Shown here: positions 16,400-26,700 of the stretch, in pieces
Layout of the letters: every line of letters begins with the position of its first letter
Position numbering within the stretch: position 1 is the first letter of the stretch
Source of the DNA: Providencia rettgeri
Lineage (GTDB): Bacteria > Pseudomonadota > Gammaproteobacteria > Enterobacterales > Enterobacteriaceae
Direction of reading: 5' to 3'
DNA: 64,000 nt
Assembly: GCF_023205015.1 (NCBI RefSeq)
Contig: NZ_CP096258.1
Span: 3,534,001-3,598,000, forward strand
Translations under genes and position numbers: made by a program
Notes under the pieces: model-generated
Told to the model about the DNA's origin: nothing
Seen by the model: only the letters and a program-made list of their open reading frames with translations
Databases searched by the model: none

Positions 16400-17515
16400 T
16401 CAACCAAATAGCGGCTGGCTTTTTTTCAGCACCCAAACTCGCCCATAATGATTATAAAAACCGGCCATTTTCCCAGCGTCATGGCCTATACCATGGTAAA
16501 TATCAAAATGATGCCCTTTAATTGCACCACCGACATCCAAGGCTATCATCATACGCATTTCGTACTGCCCCGTAAATTTCCCATTATTATCTAATACAGG
16601 GATTTCCGCGAGTAAGGCTGTACCCGGTGGAATGAGAGTTTTATCTGATGCAACGGATGCCTTCGCAATTAAAGGAACTGCACTTGCTCCTCTAACAGGG
16701 ACAAATGATTGCGGTTTAAAAAAGACAAATGACGGGTTTTCTTCTAAAAGTTGGCGAACTTCTTGCTCGCTGTGCTGATTAGTCCAATCATGGATAGCTT
16801 GCAATGACATCTGGCTTAGAGGAACCTCACCGCGATCTACCAGCACTTTTCCGATACTTTTATAGGCGTGACCATTTTTACCTGCATAACCAAAGAAATT
16901 CAGTGGGCTGCCATCCCCAAAATCAACATAGCCACTTCCCTGAACTTCCATCATGAAATTTTCAACGGGGGAATTACTATAAGCTAAAATTAAATTATCA
17001 CTCAGGGCACCGTTATAAATCGCTGCTCGGCTAGGTAAACGTTTTTTTCCTTTTGGGGGCATTCCGTACAGCGGATAACGAAATTCACCTTGTGCCATAC
17101 GACGTGCCTCAATCACAGGTGTGTAATACCCTGTAAATTGTACGTTTCCATAATTATCGGCACCTTCCATTTGAAAAGCGGTTAAATTGAAATTTGCCAA
17201 TTGAGCTGGATCTCCCCCCGCCATCAACCAATTTTCTATGGCATGGTAAGCATCATTGTTATTTTTAAACAGCCGTGGTGATGCATTTTTAATTTCATTA
17301 ACCTGTTTATTAAAATCTGGCGCATTAATTGGTCGCCCCTGTACATTCACTTGATTTACTTTTTGTAAATCTTGCACTAAGCGGCCATCTTTATATTGTT
17401 GGCCTTTATCCGTTGGATGAGTTTGGCACCCAGCTAATAAAGAAAGAAATATACTAGTTACAAACCATTTCTTTAGTGTTTGTTTATTGACGATTTTTAT
17501 TAGCTCTATATTCAT
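16400..17515 (-). CDS. mltA: Membrane-bound lytic murein transglycosylase A
   Basis: MltA cleaves the MurNAc-GlcNAc bond of peptidoglycan with formation of 1,6-anhydroMurNAc, and is anchored in the outer membrane as a lipoprotein. The N-terminus carries a signal peptide ending in the lipobox LLAGC (cysteine at residue 30). The 371-residue protein (E. coli 365) shows the double-psi barrel blocks VQFTGYYTPVIEARR and YGMPPKGKKRLPSRA. The catalytic region near the C-terminus is ALDVGGAIKGHHFDIYHGIG. It is followed downstream by tcdA; three initiator tRNA genes lie upstream on the other strand. Confidence 0.97.
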   Translation of the reverse strand: MNIELIKIVNKQTLKKWFVTSIFLSLLAGCQTHPTDKGQQYKDGRLVQDLQKVNQVNVQGRPINAPDFNKQVNEIKNASPRLFKNNNDAYHAIENWLMAGGDPAQLANFNLTAFQMEGADNYGNVQFTGYYTPVIEARRMAQGEFRYPLYGMPPKGKKRLPSRAAIYNGALSDNLILAYSNSPVENFMMEVQGSGYVDFGDGSPLNFFGYAGKNGHAYKSIGKVLVDRGEVPLSQMSLQAIHDWTNQHSEQEVRQLLEENPSFVFFKPQSFVPVRGASAVPLIAKASVASDKTLIPPGTALLAEIPVLDNNGKFTGQYEMRMMIALDVGGAIKGHHFDIYHGIGHDAGKMAGFYNHYGRVWVLKKSQPLFG

Positions 17516-17707
17516 ACTCTACCACCCAGATAAATCCAACAATCCAATATGAAACGCACAATAGCAAACCCCATTAGGGAATGAAACGTGTAAATATATT
17601 TAGAGTGGTTATTTTCATTCACCAACTCATCAAAGTGTAAAAAACAGCCAGACAGAACAAATTTTGTTCTGTAAATGCTAAATTTTGAAAAAAAAACACG
17701 AAAAAAC

Positions 17708-17735
17708 TTGCATCAGATCTCATCCCGAGTATAGT
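17708..17735 (+). promoter_or_regulatory. Promoter of the initiator tRNA operon
   Basis: TTGCAT (17708-17713), a 16-bp spacer and TATAGT (17730-17735), followed by the GC-rich discriminator GCCCGC. This is the layout of growth-rate- and ppGpp-controlled stable RNA promoters. The +1 would be near 17742, about 6 bp before the first tRNA. Confidence 0.7.
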
Positions 17736-17747
17736 GCCCGCATCGGA

Positions 17748-17824
<77 letters not shown>

Positions 17825-17884
17825 ATTACTGATTAAATCAGTAAAGTCACAAAAATCTGCAGTATAAAGTCGTAAAAATTCAGT

Positions 17885-17961
<77 letters not shown>

Positions 17962-17979
17962 ATTTTTTACCTCTTCAGT

Positions 17980-18056
<77 letters not shown>

Positions 18057-18130
18057 ATTTATTTGTATATTCTTTCTGATCCCATCACCTTTTTTTAATC
18101 CCACTGTAAAACACTATTTTTAACCATCCA

Positions 18131-18171
18131 TAAAAAATAAAAAAGGCGATTCACATACGTTCATCACCTTT
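18131..18171 (-). terminator. amiC terminator
   Basis: On the - strand AAAGGTGAT (18163-18171) pairs with ATCGCCTTT (18142-18150), one G-U pair, around a 12-base loop, and a T-rich run (TTTTTTATTTTTT) follows. It lies 20 bp beyond the amiC stop. Confidence 0.65.
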
Positions 18172-18191
18172 CTTAATCTGTTTAAAATTAA

Positions 18192-19445
18192 CTAATTGCG
18201 GATCGCTAATGCACCACCGTTACGAAAATAAGCTTTAACGCCTTCAAAAATGGATTCTGCCATTTGCTGTTGGAATTTCGCTGTTTTTAATTTTTTCTCT
18301 TCTTCCAAATTACTAATAAAAGCGGTTTCGACTAAAATCGACGGGATCTCAGGTGCTTTAAGTACCGCAAACCCGGCTTGGTCAACTTTGTTCTTATGCA
18401 GTTTGTTAACCCTCCCCATGCGTTTTAGCACTTCATCACCAAATTTCAAACTGTCATTTATTGTCGCAGTTTGCACAAGGTCAAACATCGTATGGTCAAG
18501 ATACACATCACCACTTTTACTCACTCCGCCCACTAAGTCCGCTTCGTTTTGTGTTTGGGCAAGGTAACGAGCCGTATTACTGGTCGCACCTTTCGTCGAT
18601 AGCGCAAAAACAGAAGAGCCTCGGGCTGAACGATTAGTAAATGCATCCGCATGAATTGAAACGAATAAATCTGCCTGCATTTTACGCGCTTTCGCCACTC
18701 GGACTTTTAACGGAATAAAGACATCTTCATTGCGTGTCATATAGGAGCGCATTTTAGGGTCTTTATCTATCAAAGCTTTTAACCGCCGTGCAATCTGTAA
18801 AACCACATCTTTTTCACGTGTTTTGTATTTACCTACCGCACCAGGGTCTTCACCACCATGTCCAGGGTCGATCATAATAATAATTGGGCGATCCGTCCCT
18901 GCTTTCCCAGGCTTTTTCGCTTGAGCAGGCATGCTTTCTTCAAGATCGCCTTTATTATAATCCTCAAGTAATGCCAATAGAGGATCATCATTGGTCTCCA
19001 CGCCTTTACCTGGATAAAAATCGAGAACCAAACGGTGCTTAAACTCCGCGACAGGGGTCATTGAAAAGAATTGAGGGCTGACTTTATTTTTAACTTCAAA
19101 TACCAAGCGAACCGTTTTCGGATCAAATTGCCCAACTCGAACCAATTTGAGGTAAGGATCACGTGTTTGGATTTGGGTTCCCATATCCTTCAATACATTA
19201 TTTAACTGCCCCCCTTCAAGATCGACCACAATACGCTCAGGGTTATTAAGCACAAACTGACGGTACTTCAATGGAGTACTAGATTCCAATGTAACTCGAG
19301 TATAGCTCGATGCTGGCCAAATGCGCACAGCCACCACGCTGCTACTCGCAGAAAAACCGAATGGGCTAATGCTCAGTAACATAACTGCTGCTGCGCCTTG
19401 AATAAAACGACGCTTCGATGGGTTGTGATCTTGGTGACTCATCAA
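18192..19445 (-). CDS. amiC: N-acetylmuramoyl-L-alanine amidase AmiC
   Basis: AmiC is a zinc amidase that splits septal peptidoglycan during daughter-cell separation and is activated by NlpD. Its 417 residues equal E. coli AmiC. A twin-arginine signal (SKRRFIQGAAAVMLL) lies at residues 10-25 with cleavage near residue 32. The AMIN domain (VVAVRIWPASSYTRVTLES) spans about residues 35-140 and targets the septum. The Amidase_3 domain runs from about residue 188 to the end: IMIDPGHGGEDPGAVG (zinc histidine), then SIHADAF and the glutamate in LVETAFISN. It is divergent from argA. Confidence 0.97.
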   Translation of the reverse strand: MMSHQDHNPSKRRFIQGAAAVMLLSISPFGFSASSSVVAVRIWPASSYTRVTLESSTPLKYRQFVLNNPERIVVDLEGGQLNNVLKDMGTQIQTRDPYLKLVRVGQFDPKTVRLVFEVKNKVSPQFFSMTPVAEFKHRLVLDFYPGKGVETNDDPLLALLEDYNKGDLEESMPAQAKKPGKAGTDRPIIIMIDPGHGGEDPGAVGKYKTREKDVVLQIARRLKALIDKDPKMRSYMTRNEDVFIPLKVRVAKARKMQADLFVSIHADAFTNRSARGSSVFALSTKGATSNTARYLAQTQNEADLVGGVSKSGDVYLDHTMFDLVQTATINDSLKFGDEVLKRMGRVNKLHKNKVDQAGFAVLKAPEIPSILVETAFISNLEEEKKLKTAKFQQQMAESIFEGVKAYFRNGGALAIRN

Positions 19446-19735
19446 TAATTCCGAACCTAGAACTGAGAAATAAAGTGATTTTAGGATAATTGCTAATAGT
19501 TAGCCTTGAAATATGCACTCTAACTAATCATTTGCACTCTGTCATTAAGAATATATCAAAGCATCTATAGAGTTACAGACATGAGTATAACCTAATCATA
19601 CTGAGAGAAAATATTTGTGAGTGACTTTCTGTGTCAATTTTATGCAAATTAGTTTTTATAGAGTATATCGAGTTAAGTTTAGAGATATGTAAATGTAAAA
19701 AATAAAAATGTGACTTTTTTTATCCCATCTTTTAC
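19446..19735. other. amiC-argA divergent intergenic region
   Basis: About 290 bp of AT-rich DNA between divergent genes; with the argA leader it exceeds 300 bp. No gene or RNA was recognised. The amiC promoter should lie within it but could not be assigned. The argA control elements lie just to its right (19736-19791). Confidence 0.5.
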
Positions 19736-19764
19736 TTGATATTTACCGACAAAAAGAATAAAAA
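19736..19764 (+). promoter_or_regulatory. Probable argA promoter
   Basis: TTGATA (19736-19741), a 17-bp spacer and TAAAAA (19759-19764). The -10 is covered by the upstream ARG box, which fits repression by steric blocking. The -10 match is moderate. Confidence 0.45.
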
Positions 19765-19791
19765 TACAATATTAACGAATAAAAATTCAAT
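19753..19791 (+). promoter_or_regulatory. Tandem ARG boxes (ArgR operator) of argA
   Basis: Two 18-bp boxes separated by 3 bp, the spacing ArgR hexamers require. Box 1 (19753-19770) matches the core TGAAT-WWWW-ATTCA at 12 of 14 positions. Box 2 (19774-19791, CGAATAAAAATTCA) matches at 13 of 14. They overlap the predicted -10 and end just before the AGAGGG ribosome site. Arginine-dependent repression of argA is the expected outcome. Confidence 0.8.
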
Positions 19792-19804
19792 TAAGAGGGT
19801 TGTT

Positions 19805-21148
19805 ATGAAAGAGCGCAGCACCGAGTTGGTTGATGAGTTTCGCCATTCGGTCCCTTATATAAACGCCCACCGCGGCAAAACATTTATTATTATGCTTGGT
19901 GGTGAAGCGATTGCGCATGAAAATTTTCCTAGTATAGTCAATGATATAGGATTATTACATAGTTTAGGCATCCGAATTATTGTCGTTTATGGCGCTAGGC
20001 CTCAAATTGAGGATATTTTAGCAGAGCACCAATATGACGCGGTTTATCATAAACATACTCGCGTAACAGATTCGAATACTCTTGAATATGTAAAACAAGC
20101 TTCAGGCGCTTTACAATTAGATATCACAGCTCGGTTATCTATGAGCTTAGGTAATACCCCACTTCAAGGTGCACACATTAATGTGGTTAGTGGTAATTTC
20201 GTTATTGCTCAACCTCTAGGCGTTGACGATGGTATTGATTATTGCCACAGCGGTAGGATCCGCCGTATTAATGAAGATGCCATTAATAATCAGTTAGATA
20301 ATGGTTCAATTGTGTTAATTGGCCCGGTTGCCGTTTCAGTCACCGGGGAAAGTTTTAATCTGACCTCCGAAGAAATTGCCACTCAGTTGGCAGTAAAAAT
20401 GAAAGCGGAAAAACTGATCGGTTTTTGCTCTTCTCAAGGTGTCACAGACAAAGAAGGCAATATTTTGTCTGAATTATTCCCAAATGAAGCAGAAAGCCGT
20501 ATTCAAGAACTTGAATCTGAAGGTGATTACTATTCAGGAACAGTGCGTTTTTTACGCGGAGCCGCAAAAGCTTGCCGCCGAGGTGTCCGCCGTAGCCACC
20601 TATTGAGTTACCAAGAGAATGGCTCATTGATTCAAGAGTTATTCTCTCGTGATGGTATTGGTACCCAAATCGTCATGGAAAGCGCGGAACAAATCCGCCG
20701 TGCAAACATTAATGATATTGGTGGAATATTAGAGCTTATTCGCCCATTAGAGCAACAAGGGATTTTAGTTAGACGTTCACGCGAGCAATTAGAAATGGAA
20801 ATTGATAAATTTACTATTATTGAACGTGATAGCTTAGTGATCGCTTGTGCAGCGCTTTACCCTTATCCAGAAGAAAAACTAGGTGAAATGGCTTGTGTCG
20901 CTGTTCATCCCGATTACCGAAGTTCATCTAGAGGAGAGGAGTTACTGCACCGTGTCGCTGTACAAGCGAAACAATTTGGCTTAGATAAACTATTTGTCCT
21001 GACAACTCGTAGTATCCATTGGTTTCAAGAGCGTGGTTTTACCCCTGCAGAGATTGAAATGTTACCAATGAAAAAGCAGGCTTTATATAACTACCAACGT
21101 CGATCTAAGATATTGATTTTAGACCTAAAAAACCAATCTGATAAGTAA
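19805..21148 (+). CDS. argA: N-acetylglutamate synthase ArgA
   Basis: ArgA makes N-acetylglutamate from glutamate and acetyl-CoA, the first and arginine-inhibited step of arginine synthesis. The protein has 447 residues (E. coli 443). The N-terminal amino-acid-kinase-like domain (residues about 1-290) begins HRGKTFIIMLGGEA and includes VVSGNFVIAQPLGVDDG. The GNAT acetyltransferase domain follows (VAVHPDYRSSSRGEELL is the acetyl-CoA site). The ATG at 19805 is chosen because it follows AGAGGG and matches the E. coli start. The longer frame from 19736 would translate through the ARG boxes. Confidence 0.97.
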   Translation: MKERSTELVDEFRHSVPYINAHRGKTFIIMLGGEAIAHENFPSIVNDIGLLHSLGIRIIVVYGARPQIEDILAEHQYDAVYHKHTRVTDSNTLEYVKQASGALQLDITARLSMSLGNTPLQGAHINVVSGNFVIAQPLGVDDGIDYCHSGRIRRINEDAINNQLDNGSIVLIGPVAVSVTGESFNLTSEEIATQLAVKMKAEKLIGFCSSQGVTDKEGNILSELFPNEAESRIQELESEGDYYSGTVRFLRGAAKACRRGVRRSHLLSYQENGSLIQELFSRDGIGTQIVMESAEQIRRANINDIGGILELIRPLEQQGILVRRSREQLEMEIDKFTIIERDSLVIACAALYPYPEEKLGEMACVAVHPDYRSSSRGEELLHRVAVQAKQFGLDKLFVLTTRSIHWFQERGFTPAEIEMLPMKKQALYNYQRRSKILILDLKNQSDK

Positions 21149-21193
21149 ACATTAACGTCTTTAGCATAATGGCTGTTTCATTACTTACTTTAG

Positions 21194-21223
21194 CCCAAAC
21201 TATACAAGGATGCATAGTTTGGG
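21194..21223. terminator. Inverted repeat between convergent argA and the 189-residue gene
   Basis: CCCAAACTAT pairs perfectly with ATAGTTTGGG around a 10-base loop. There is no proper U-run on either strand, so termination is inferred mainly from its position between convergent genes. Confidence 0.45.
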
Positions 21224-21251
21224 TCGTAGCTTTAAAACTAGGGAATAGCCG

Positions 21252-21821
21252 CTAAGCTATCTGAATAACTCTAGCTTTCTCGCACAAAGGAATGGAATCT
21301 AAATGTGGTTGGATTGCCGCTTTCATCTCAGCGAAAGAAGTACCATAAAAATAAAATGCGGTTTCTGTCGGACCATCCCAAACGCCATGAATACTCCCAA
21401 TATCTTCCACAGCGTCATCTAGAACATCGAACACTTCACTGATATCCCCGTTTTCATAAACGTCATCGGCGAGTTCTGTCCCGTTGAAATAAATAGCCAT
21501 ACCTTCATCTGAACCAAAATCGATTCGAACATCTTCACCATGAATAAATAAACGAGAGCCTTTTGGAGCTAACATTGAGGAAAAAAGTTGAATAATTAAA
21601 CTGATATTTTCGTCACTCGCCTCTTCAAGTGCTATTTCTATATCACATTCCTGCGCTTCACCATTATCACCTAATAATGTCCCACCGCCTGTGACATGGA
21701 TATTTTTATCCATGCTTTTCATGACTTCATTAAATGCATCTTCTAAATCACCACGCCTAGTAGGCTCAAGCCTTGCATTTAATGTTACTGTAATTGCTGT
21801 CATTTCTTGCTGGTTATCCAT
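21252..21821 (-). CDS. Conserved hypothetical protein, 189 residues
   Basis: Not recognised. The protein is acidic and soluble with no signal peptide or membrane segment. It looks like two domains. The first (about residues 7-95) contains HVTGGGTLLGDNGEAQECDIEIAL. The second (about 100-189) contains MAIYFNGTELADDVYENGDI and ends ETAFYFYGTSFAEMKAAIQPHLDSIPLCEKARVIQIA. The spacing of beta-like and helical segments is compatible with a duplicated alpha/beta fold, but that is a guess. An AAAGG ribosome site precedes the ATG. It lies 53 bp after recD on the same strand and could be the last gene of that operon. E. coli has no gene here between argA and recD. Base composition is like its neighbours. 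Confidence 0.75.
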   Translation of the reverse strand: MDNQQEMTAITVTLNARLEPTRRGDLEDAFNEVMKSMDKNIHVTGGGTLLGDNGEAQECDIEIALEEASDENISLIIQLFSSMLAPKGSRLFIHGEDVRIDFGSDEGMAIYFNGTELADDVYENGDISEVFDVLDDAVEDIGSIHGVWDGPTETAFYFYGTSFAEMKAAIQPHLDSIPLCEKARVIQIA

Positions 21822-21874
21822 CTCATTACCTTTACTTTAGGGTGAATTATTCACGTAACTTACAAATAAGTTAG

Positions 21875-23722
21875 TTATATTAATTGAGTCGCTAAACCGC
21901 TTCGTCGCTTAGTTGGCGTTTCAACGGCTCGACGTAATACTTTTGGGCTACCATAAAGAGATAGCTCTTTTTTAGCTCGAGTTATCGCTGTATACACAAG
22001 CTCACGTGTCATCACCGGAGAATATACATTTGGTAAAACCAATGCGGTATGAGCAAACTCCGAACCTTGTGATTTATGAACTGTCATTGCATAAGCTGTT
22101 TCATGCTGTGGAAGCCGGTTAGGTTGTACTCCACGAATAGTCCCATCTGGAAATTGGAAATAGGCTCTCAGTGCATTTTCTTCATCTGGTAAAATGATGC
22201 CTATATCCCCATTAAAAAGTCCTAATGGGCTATCATTACGGCTAATCATAATTGGCCGGCCTGCATAGTGCTTATTCAATAAATTATATGGACGATTTAT
22301 TATCCCTTGCCTATGAAATAATTTTTCCAATTTATCATTAAGGCCAATAACGCCAAAAGGCCCTTCCCGCAGAGCCGTTAGTAACCGATATTGATTAAAT
22401 TTTTTCAGAACTTGCTCAGGATCTTCTTTATCTTTAACCGCAAGTAGATATTCTTTATAATTTTCAGCGGCATCTAATAAAATTTGAGCGTAGTCATCCG
22501 CTGTTTCTTGAATATAACAATGCACATCTGGACGTTGTTGATTTAGTAATTGTTGAACTCGAGAAACATTGCCTTCATTTACAGCAAAAGCGAGTTGGCC
22601 AATCCCTGAATCTGCAGAAAAACGGTAACTTTTACGCAGTAAACATAGGTTATCACGAATAATTGGGCCGTTTGGTGATGCATAAGCTGCAACAGAATAC
22701 CCTGTTAGCGCCGAAAGTTGAGATGCTCGTTCTATGCTATAACCGTTATCAGCAAACTGACAAATATCCCCTAACACAGCACCTGCTTCGACAGAAGCGA
22801 GTTGATCTTTATCACCTAGAAATATTAATTTTGCATTTTCAGGCAGTGACTCAAGTAGTTTGCTCATCATGGGTAAATCTACCATTGAGGCTTCATCAAC
22901 AATGAGTACATCAAGAGATAAACGGTTGTCTCGGTTATAACGAAACTGCTGACTTTCAGGTTGAGCCCCTAATAAACGGTGTAATGTTTTGGCATGATTA
23001 GGCAAAACAGCGCGTTCTGCATCGGTTAAAGGCATCTTTTTCATCGCCTCACCTAGAGATTCCGTCAACCTAGCAGCCGCCTTACCCGTTGGAGCTGCCA
23101 GCTCTATTCTAATTTTGTGGTGAAGTTTGGCTTCAAGCTTAATTAATGCGGCAAGGATACGTGCAACCGTTGTTGTTTTTCCCGTCCCTGGCCCCCCTGA
23201 TATGATTGACACCCTGCTGGTTACAGCAACTGCTGCTGCAATTTTTTGCCAATCAATATCATCAGTAGTGGGAAATAAATTATCTAGTATTTCCTTGATT
23301 TGAATATTATTTTGCTTCTCTATTGATGTGTTAGAGAAAAACTTTGCAACATGTTGCTCATATTGCCACATCCGTTGAAAATATAAGTATTCCCCTGAAA
23401 GTATTAAAGGCGAGACCTGGTTTTCTGTTGATAGCGACACTGCATTTGCTTGTTTGAGCGTTTGATAAAGTACTTGTTCGCTCGGCTCCCCCATTTTCTG
23501 CCAAAATTCAACGGCTAATTCAGGATGCCTCCCTGCAAATAACTTTTCAGGTACAACATCGGCCAATGCTAAGCAAACGTGCCCAGCCATAGTTTCTGCG
23601 CTAAGAAGTGCGGCAAGCATAAGTACTATCGGGTGCTTATCATCAGAAATACTGTAAGCAAATTGCACATCAAGAGGTGTGAAGATACGTAGCTCAATAG
23701 CCTGATTAAATAGGGATTTCAT
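21875..23722 (-). CDS. recD: Exodeoxyribonuclease V alpha subunit RecD
   Basis: RecD is the fast 5'-3' helicase motor of RecBCD. The protein has 615 residues (E. coli 608). Walker A GGPGTGKTT is at residues 176-184 (motif I). Motif II LIVDEASMVDLPMM, motif III FLGDKDQLASVEAG and the late motif AMTVHKSQGSEF are all present, followed by LVYTAITRAKKELSLYG. Its ATG shares one base with the recB stop codon (TAATG), implying translational coupling. Confidence 0.98.
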   Translation of the reverse strand: MKSLFNQAIELRIFTPLDVQFAYSISDDKHPIVLMLAALLSAETMAGHVCLALADVVPEKLFAGRHPELAVEFWQKMGEPSEQVLYQTLKQANAVSLSTENQVSPLILSGEYLYFQRMWQYEQHVAKFFSNTSIEKQNNIQIKEILDNLFPTTDDIDWQKIAAAVAVTSRVSIISGGPGTGKTTTVARILAALIKLEAKLHHKIRIELAAPTGKAAARLTESLGEAMKKMPLTDAERAVLPNHAKTLHRLLGAQPESQQFRYNRDNRLSLDVLIVDEASMVDLPMMSKLLESLPENAKLIFLGDKDQLASVEAGAVLGDICQFADNGYSIERASQLSALTGYSVAAYASPNGPIIRDNLCLLRKSYRFSADSGIGQLAFAVNEGNVSRVQQLLNQQRPDVHCYIQETADDYAQILLDAAENYKEYLLAVKDKEDPEQVLKKFNQYRLLTALREGPFGVIGLNDKLEKLFHRQGIINRPYNLLNKHYAGRPIMISRNDSPLGLFNGDIGIILPDEENALRAYFQFPDGTIRGVQPNRLPQHETAYAMTVHKSQGSEFAHTALVLPNVYSPVMTRELVYTAITRAKKELSLYGSPKVLRRAVETPTKRRSGLATQLI

Positions 23723-26700
23723 TAAACGTGTTCCCCTTGTTGAACATTTTTAAATAAGCTATCTAACGCTTCAATAAACGCCTCTACAGGACGATAAAAG
23801 AAAATACCGTTACTGGCGTTAACATCATCTACCCCTCTTAGAAATAAATAATAGACACCCCCAAAATGGGTTTCATAATCATAATTAGGCATTCTTTGCT
23901 TTAAGTAACGATGTAAAGCCAACGAATATAGTTGATATTGCAAATCATAGCGGTGGTCTATCATCGCTTCAGCCATGGCTTCTTGGGTATAAAAACTAGC
24001 ATCTTCCCCTAGATAATTTGACTTATAATCAAGAAGGTAAAATTTACCTTTCCAGTAAAAGGTAAGGTCAATAAACCCTTTTAAAATTCCCTGGACTTTC
24101 TCAAAACTTAGTGGAGGACAACGTTGTGATAATGGGTCATATTGATGCGTTACCTTATCTAAATGACCTGCCCCCAATATTGACTCAATAGGAAGATAAA
24201 ACTGCATCTCATCTAATTGGTCTTGAGGCCGTAAAGCAGATAAACATAACCCATCTTCTGATAGTGGTGCCTGTACAATAGCGTGTAGCCATTCTTGCAG
24301 CATTGGTGCCCACTGTAAGTCAAACCCAGAAGATTCAAGTTTTTCAGCCAACCATTCTTGCGAAACTGGTTCACTAAAGTCAATCTCTTCCATTAAGCTA
24401 TGTAAAAATGTTCCGGGTGACGCACCTTTAGGAAATTGATGAGGAGTTAAAGTAAAAAACTCATCTTCCTGTTGTTCCACATCAACACTGGCCTCAACAT
24501 CCATATTAGGAGCTAATGAATTAGCAAATTGCAATGCTGAAACTGATTCTTCTGCTTCAGTATGGCTTGAACCATAACTTAACCCCGAATAGCTGGTAAC
24601 ACGCCAGTGGTCATTAAAATGACGAGTCACTGCTCTTGCCGATAAGTTTATGCTATCATTTTGTTCTAATAGCACGCGTTCCGACTTAGGTTGATTAATC
24701 ACTGCAACATCAATAACGTCATTGCTAATTTCAGCCAACATTTCGTTTAAGAGTTGGTAATCACCAGCTTGTCCTTTTTGGATAACGTAACCCAGCGCAG
24801 ATAAGTGTAAATCGGTTTCACCACTTTTTTTCCTGTTACCTTTAATTAATGGCGCAATACCGACACTACAGTGATAAATGGCCCTTGTGAGGGCCACATA
24901 TAATAAACGTAGGTCTTCTGCCAAGCGTTCTTGGTCAGCTAAAGCAACATTTTCTTCGCTGTCATTTAAGTCTAGCCGTACCCCATAATCTGTTCTGTCG
25001 TGATATAAGCCTTTAGATTGAGGTAAAAAATTGCTTGCAAAAGGCAACCATACAATCTTGTATTCAAGGCCTTTAGATTTATGTATGGTACTGATCTGCA
25101 CCAAATGTTTATCACTTTCAAGACGCATTTGCTGTACGTCAGATTGATGATCAGGGTGGGATATTTGTTGCGCTAGCCAACGAGTTAGTGTGTGCTCACC
25201 TTCAAGCTGTAATGACATTTCTTGCAGTAGTTCACCAATATGCATCACATCCATCAAACGGCGCTCTCCATCGGTGCCTGATAATAATGTTTCTGCAATT
25301 TTCCTCTGTGCCATGACCATTCTAAGCATGGGGAGCACACCTCGTTTTTGCCAAACCATCGCATAACGAGCAAATTCATCAACAATCTTTTCCCATGCTT
25401 TTTCATCATGGTTAAGGTCATCAATGTGTTTAGCAGTTAAACCCAATATCCCCGTCGCCAATGCACTGCGCAAAACACGTTCTTTTTCCGGTGTTAAAAC
25501 TGCCTGTAGTAACCACAATAAATCTCTCGCTTCTGGCGTTGAAAATACACTCTCCCGATTAGATTGAAACACGGAGGGGATATTTAACCGATTTAAAGCA
25601 TCACGAATTAATACGGCTTCGCGCCGACTGCGCACCAACACAGTGATATCAGAAGCTTCGACAGGTGTACGCGTTCCATTGTTGTCAAAATAGCTACTAC
25701 CTTGCAAACCGCCCTGCAAATATTGTGCGATTTGTACTGCACATTGTGAAGCTGTTGCTTGCTCGTATTCAGAAACGGAGACACCTTCTTCTTCCAATTG
25801 CCAAAATGTAAGCGCTTTGGTTTCTTCACCATTATGGATAAGTTTTTTACCGCTATTTTGCTTAGCAAAATTAACGGGTTGAAAAGGAATTTGTTCAAAA
25901 ATAAAAGGTGACTGACAATGGCTAAATAGATGATTAATCGCTTCAACCATATTTTGTGATGAGCGAAAATTAGTCTCTAATGTATAGTGAGCGCTAACTT
26001 CATTTTTTGCTTCAATATAAGTGAAAATATCAGCGCCTCTAAAAGCATAAATAGCTTGTTTAGGGTCGCCAATAAAAAGTAATGCACTGTCATTAACTTC
26101 TCGGTAAATTCTTTGGAAAATACGATACTGCTGTGCATCTGTGTCTTGAAATTCATCTATCATCGCAACTGGAAAACGTTGTCTAATAGCCTGAGCTAAA
26201 AACTTTCCACTTTCTTGAGCAAGAGCATTGTCTAAACGGGTCAACAAATCATCAAACCCCATTTCACCACGGTTATGTTTTTCACCGCTAATTGCTGCCC
26301 TCACCTCTGAAATTGCCAGTGGAATAATTAGATCTTTCAGGGTTAATGATTGAGAAAGTAGCTCATCTATTCTTTGAAAAACAACATGCTCTGGCCCTGA
26401 GCCACTTTTTGATTTTTTATGTAGTACCGTTTGCGAGAAGCGTTCAAGATCTTTAGGCAGCTGATAATCTTCAGTTTCTTCTTGAGCCCATTCGCCAATT
26501 TTTATCAGCCATGCGGGTAGAAAACGCGTACTATAACTTCGTTTATCAACATCTGACTCAGCGATAAGCTTCTCAAAATCCGCTGAATTTTCTAACCATG
26601 CCGTTTTAACTGACTCAATTAACAAAATTAGCCGCTGATGCCGTTCTTCTAGGGTTTCTACTTGTTTCGGTTGGTTAATAATTAAAGGAATATCACCCTG

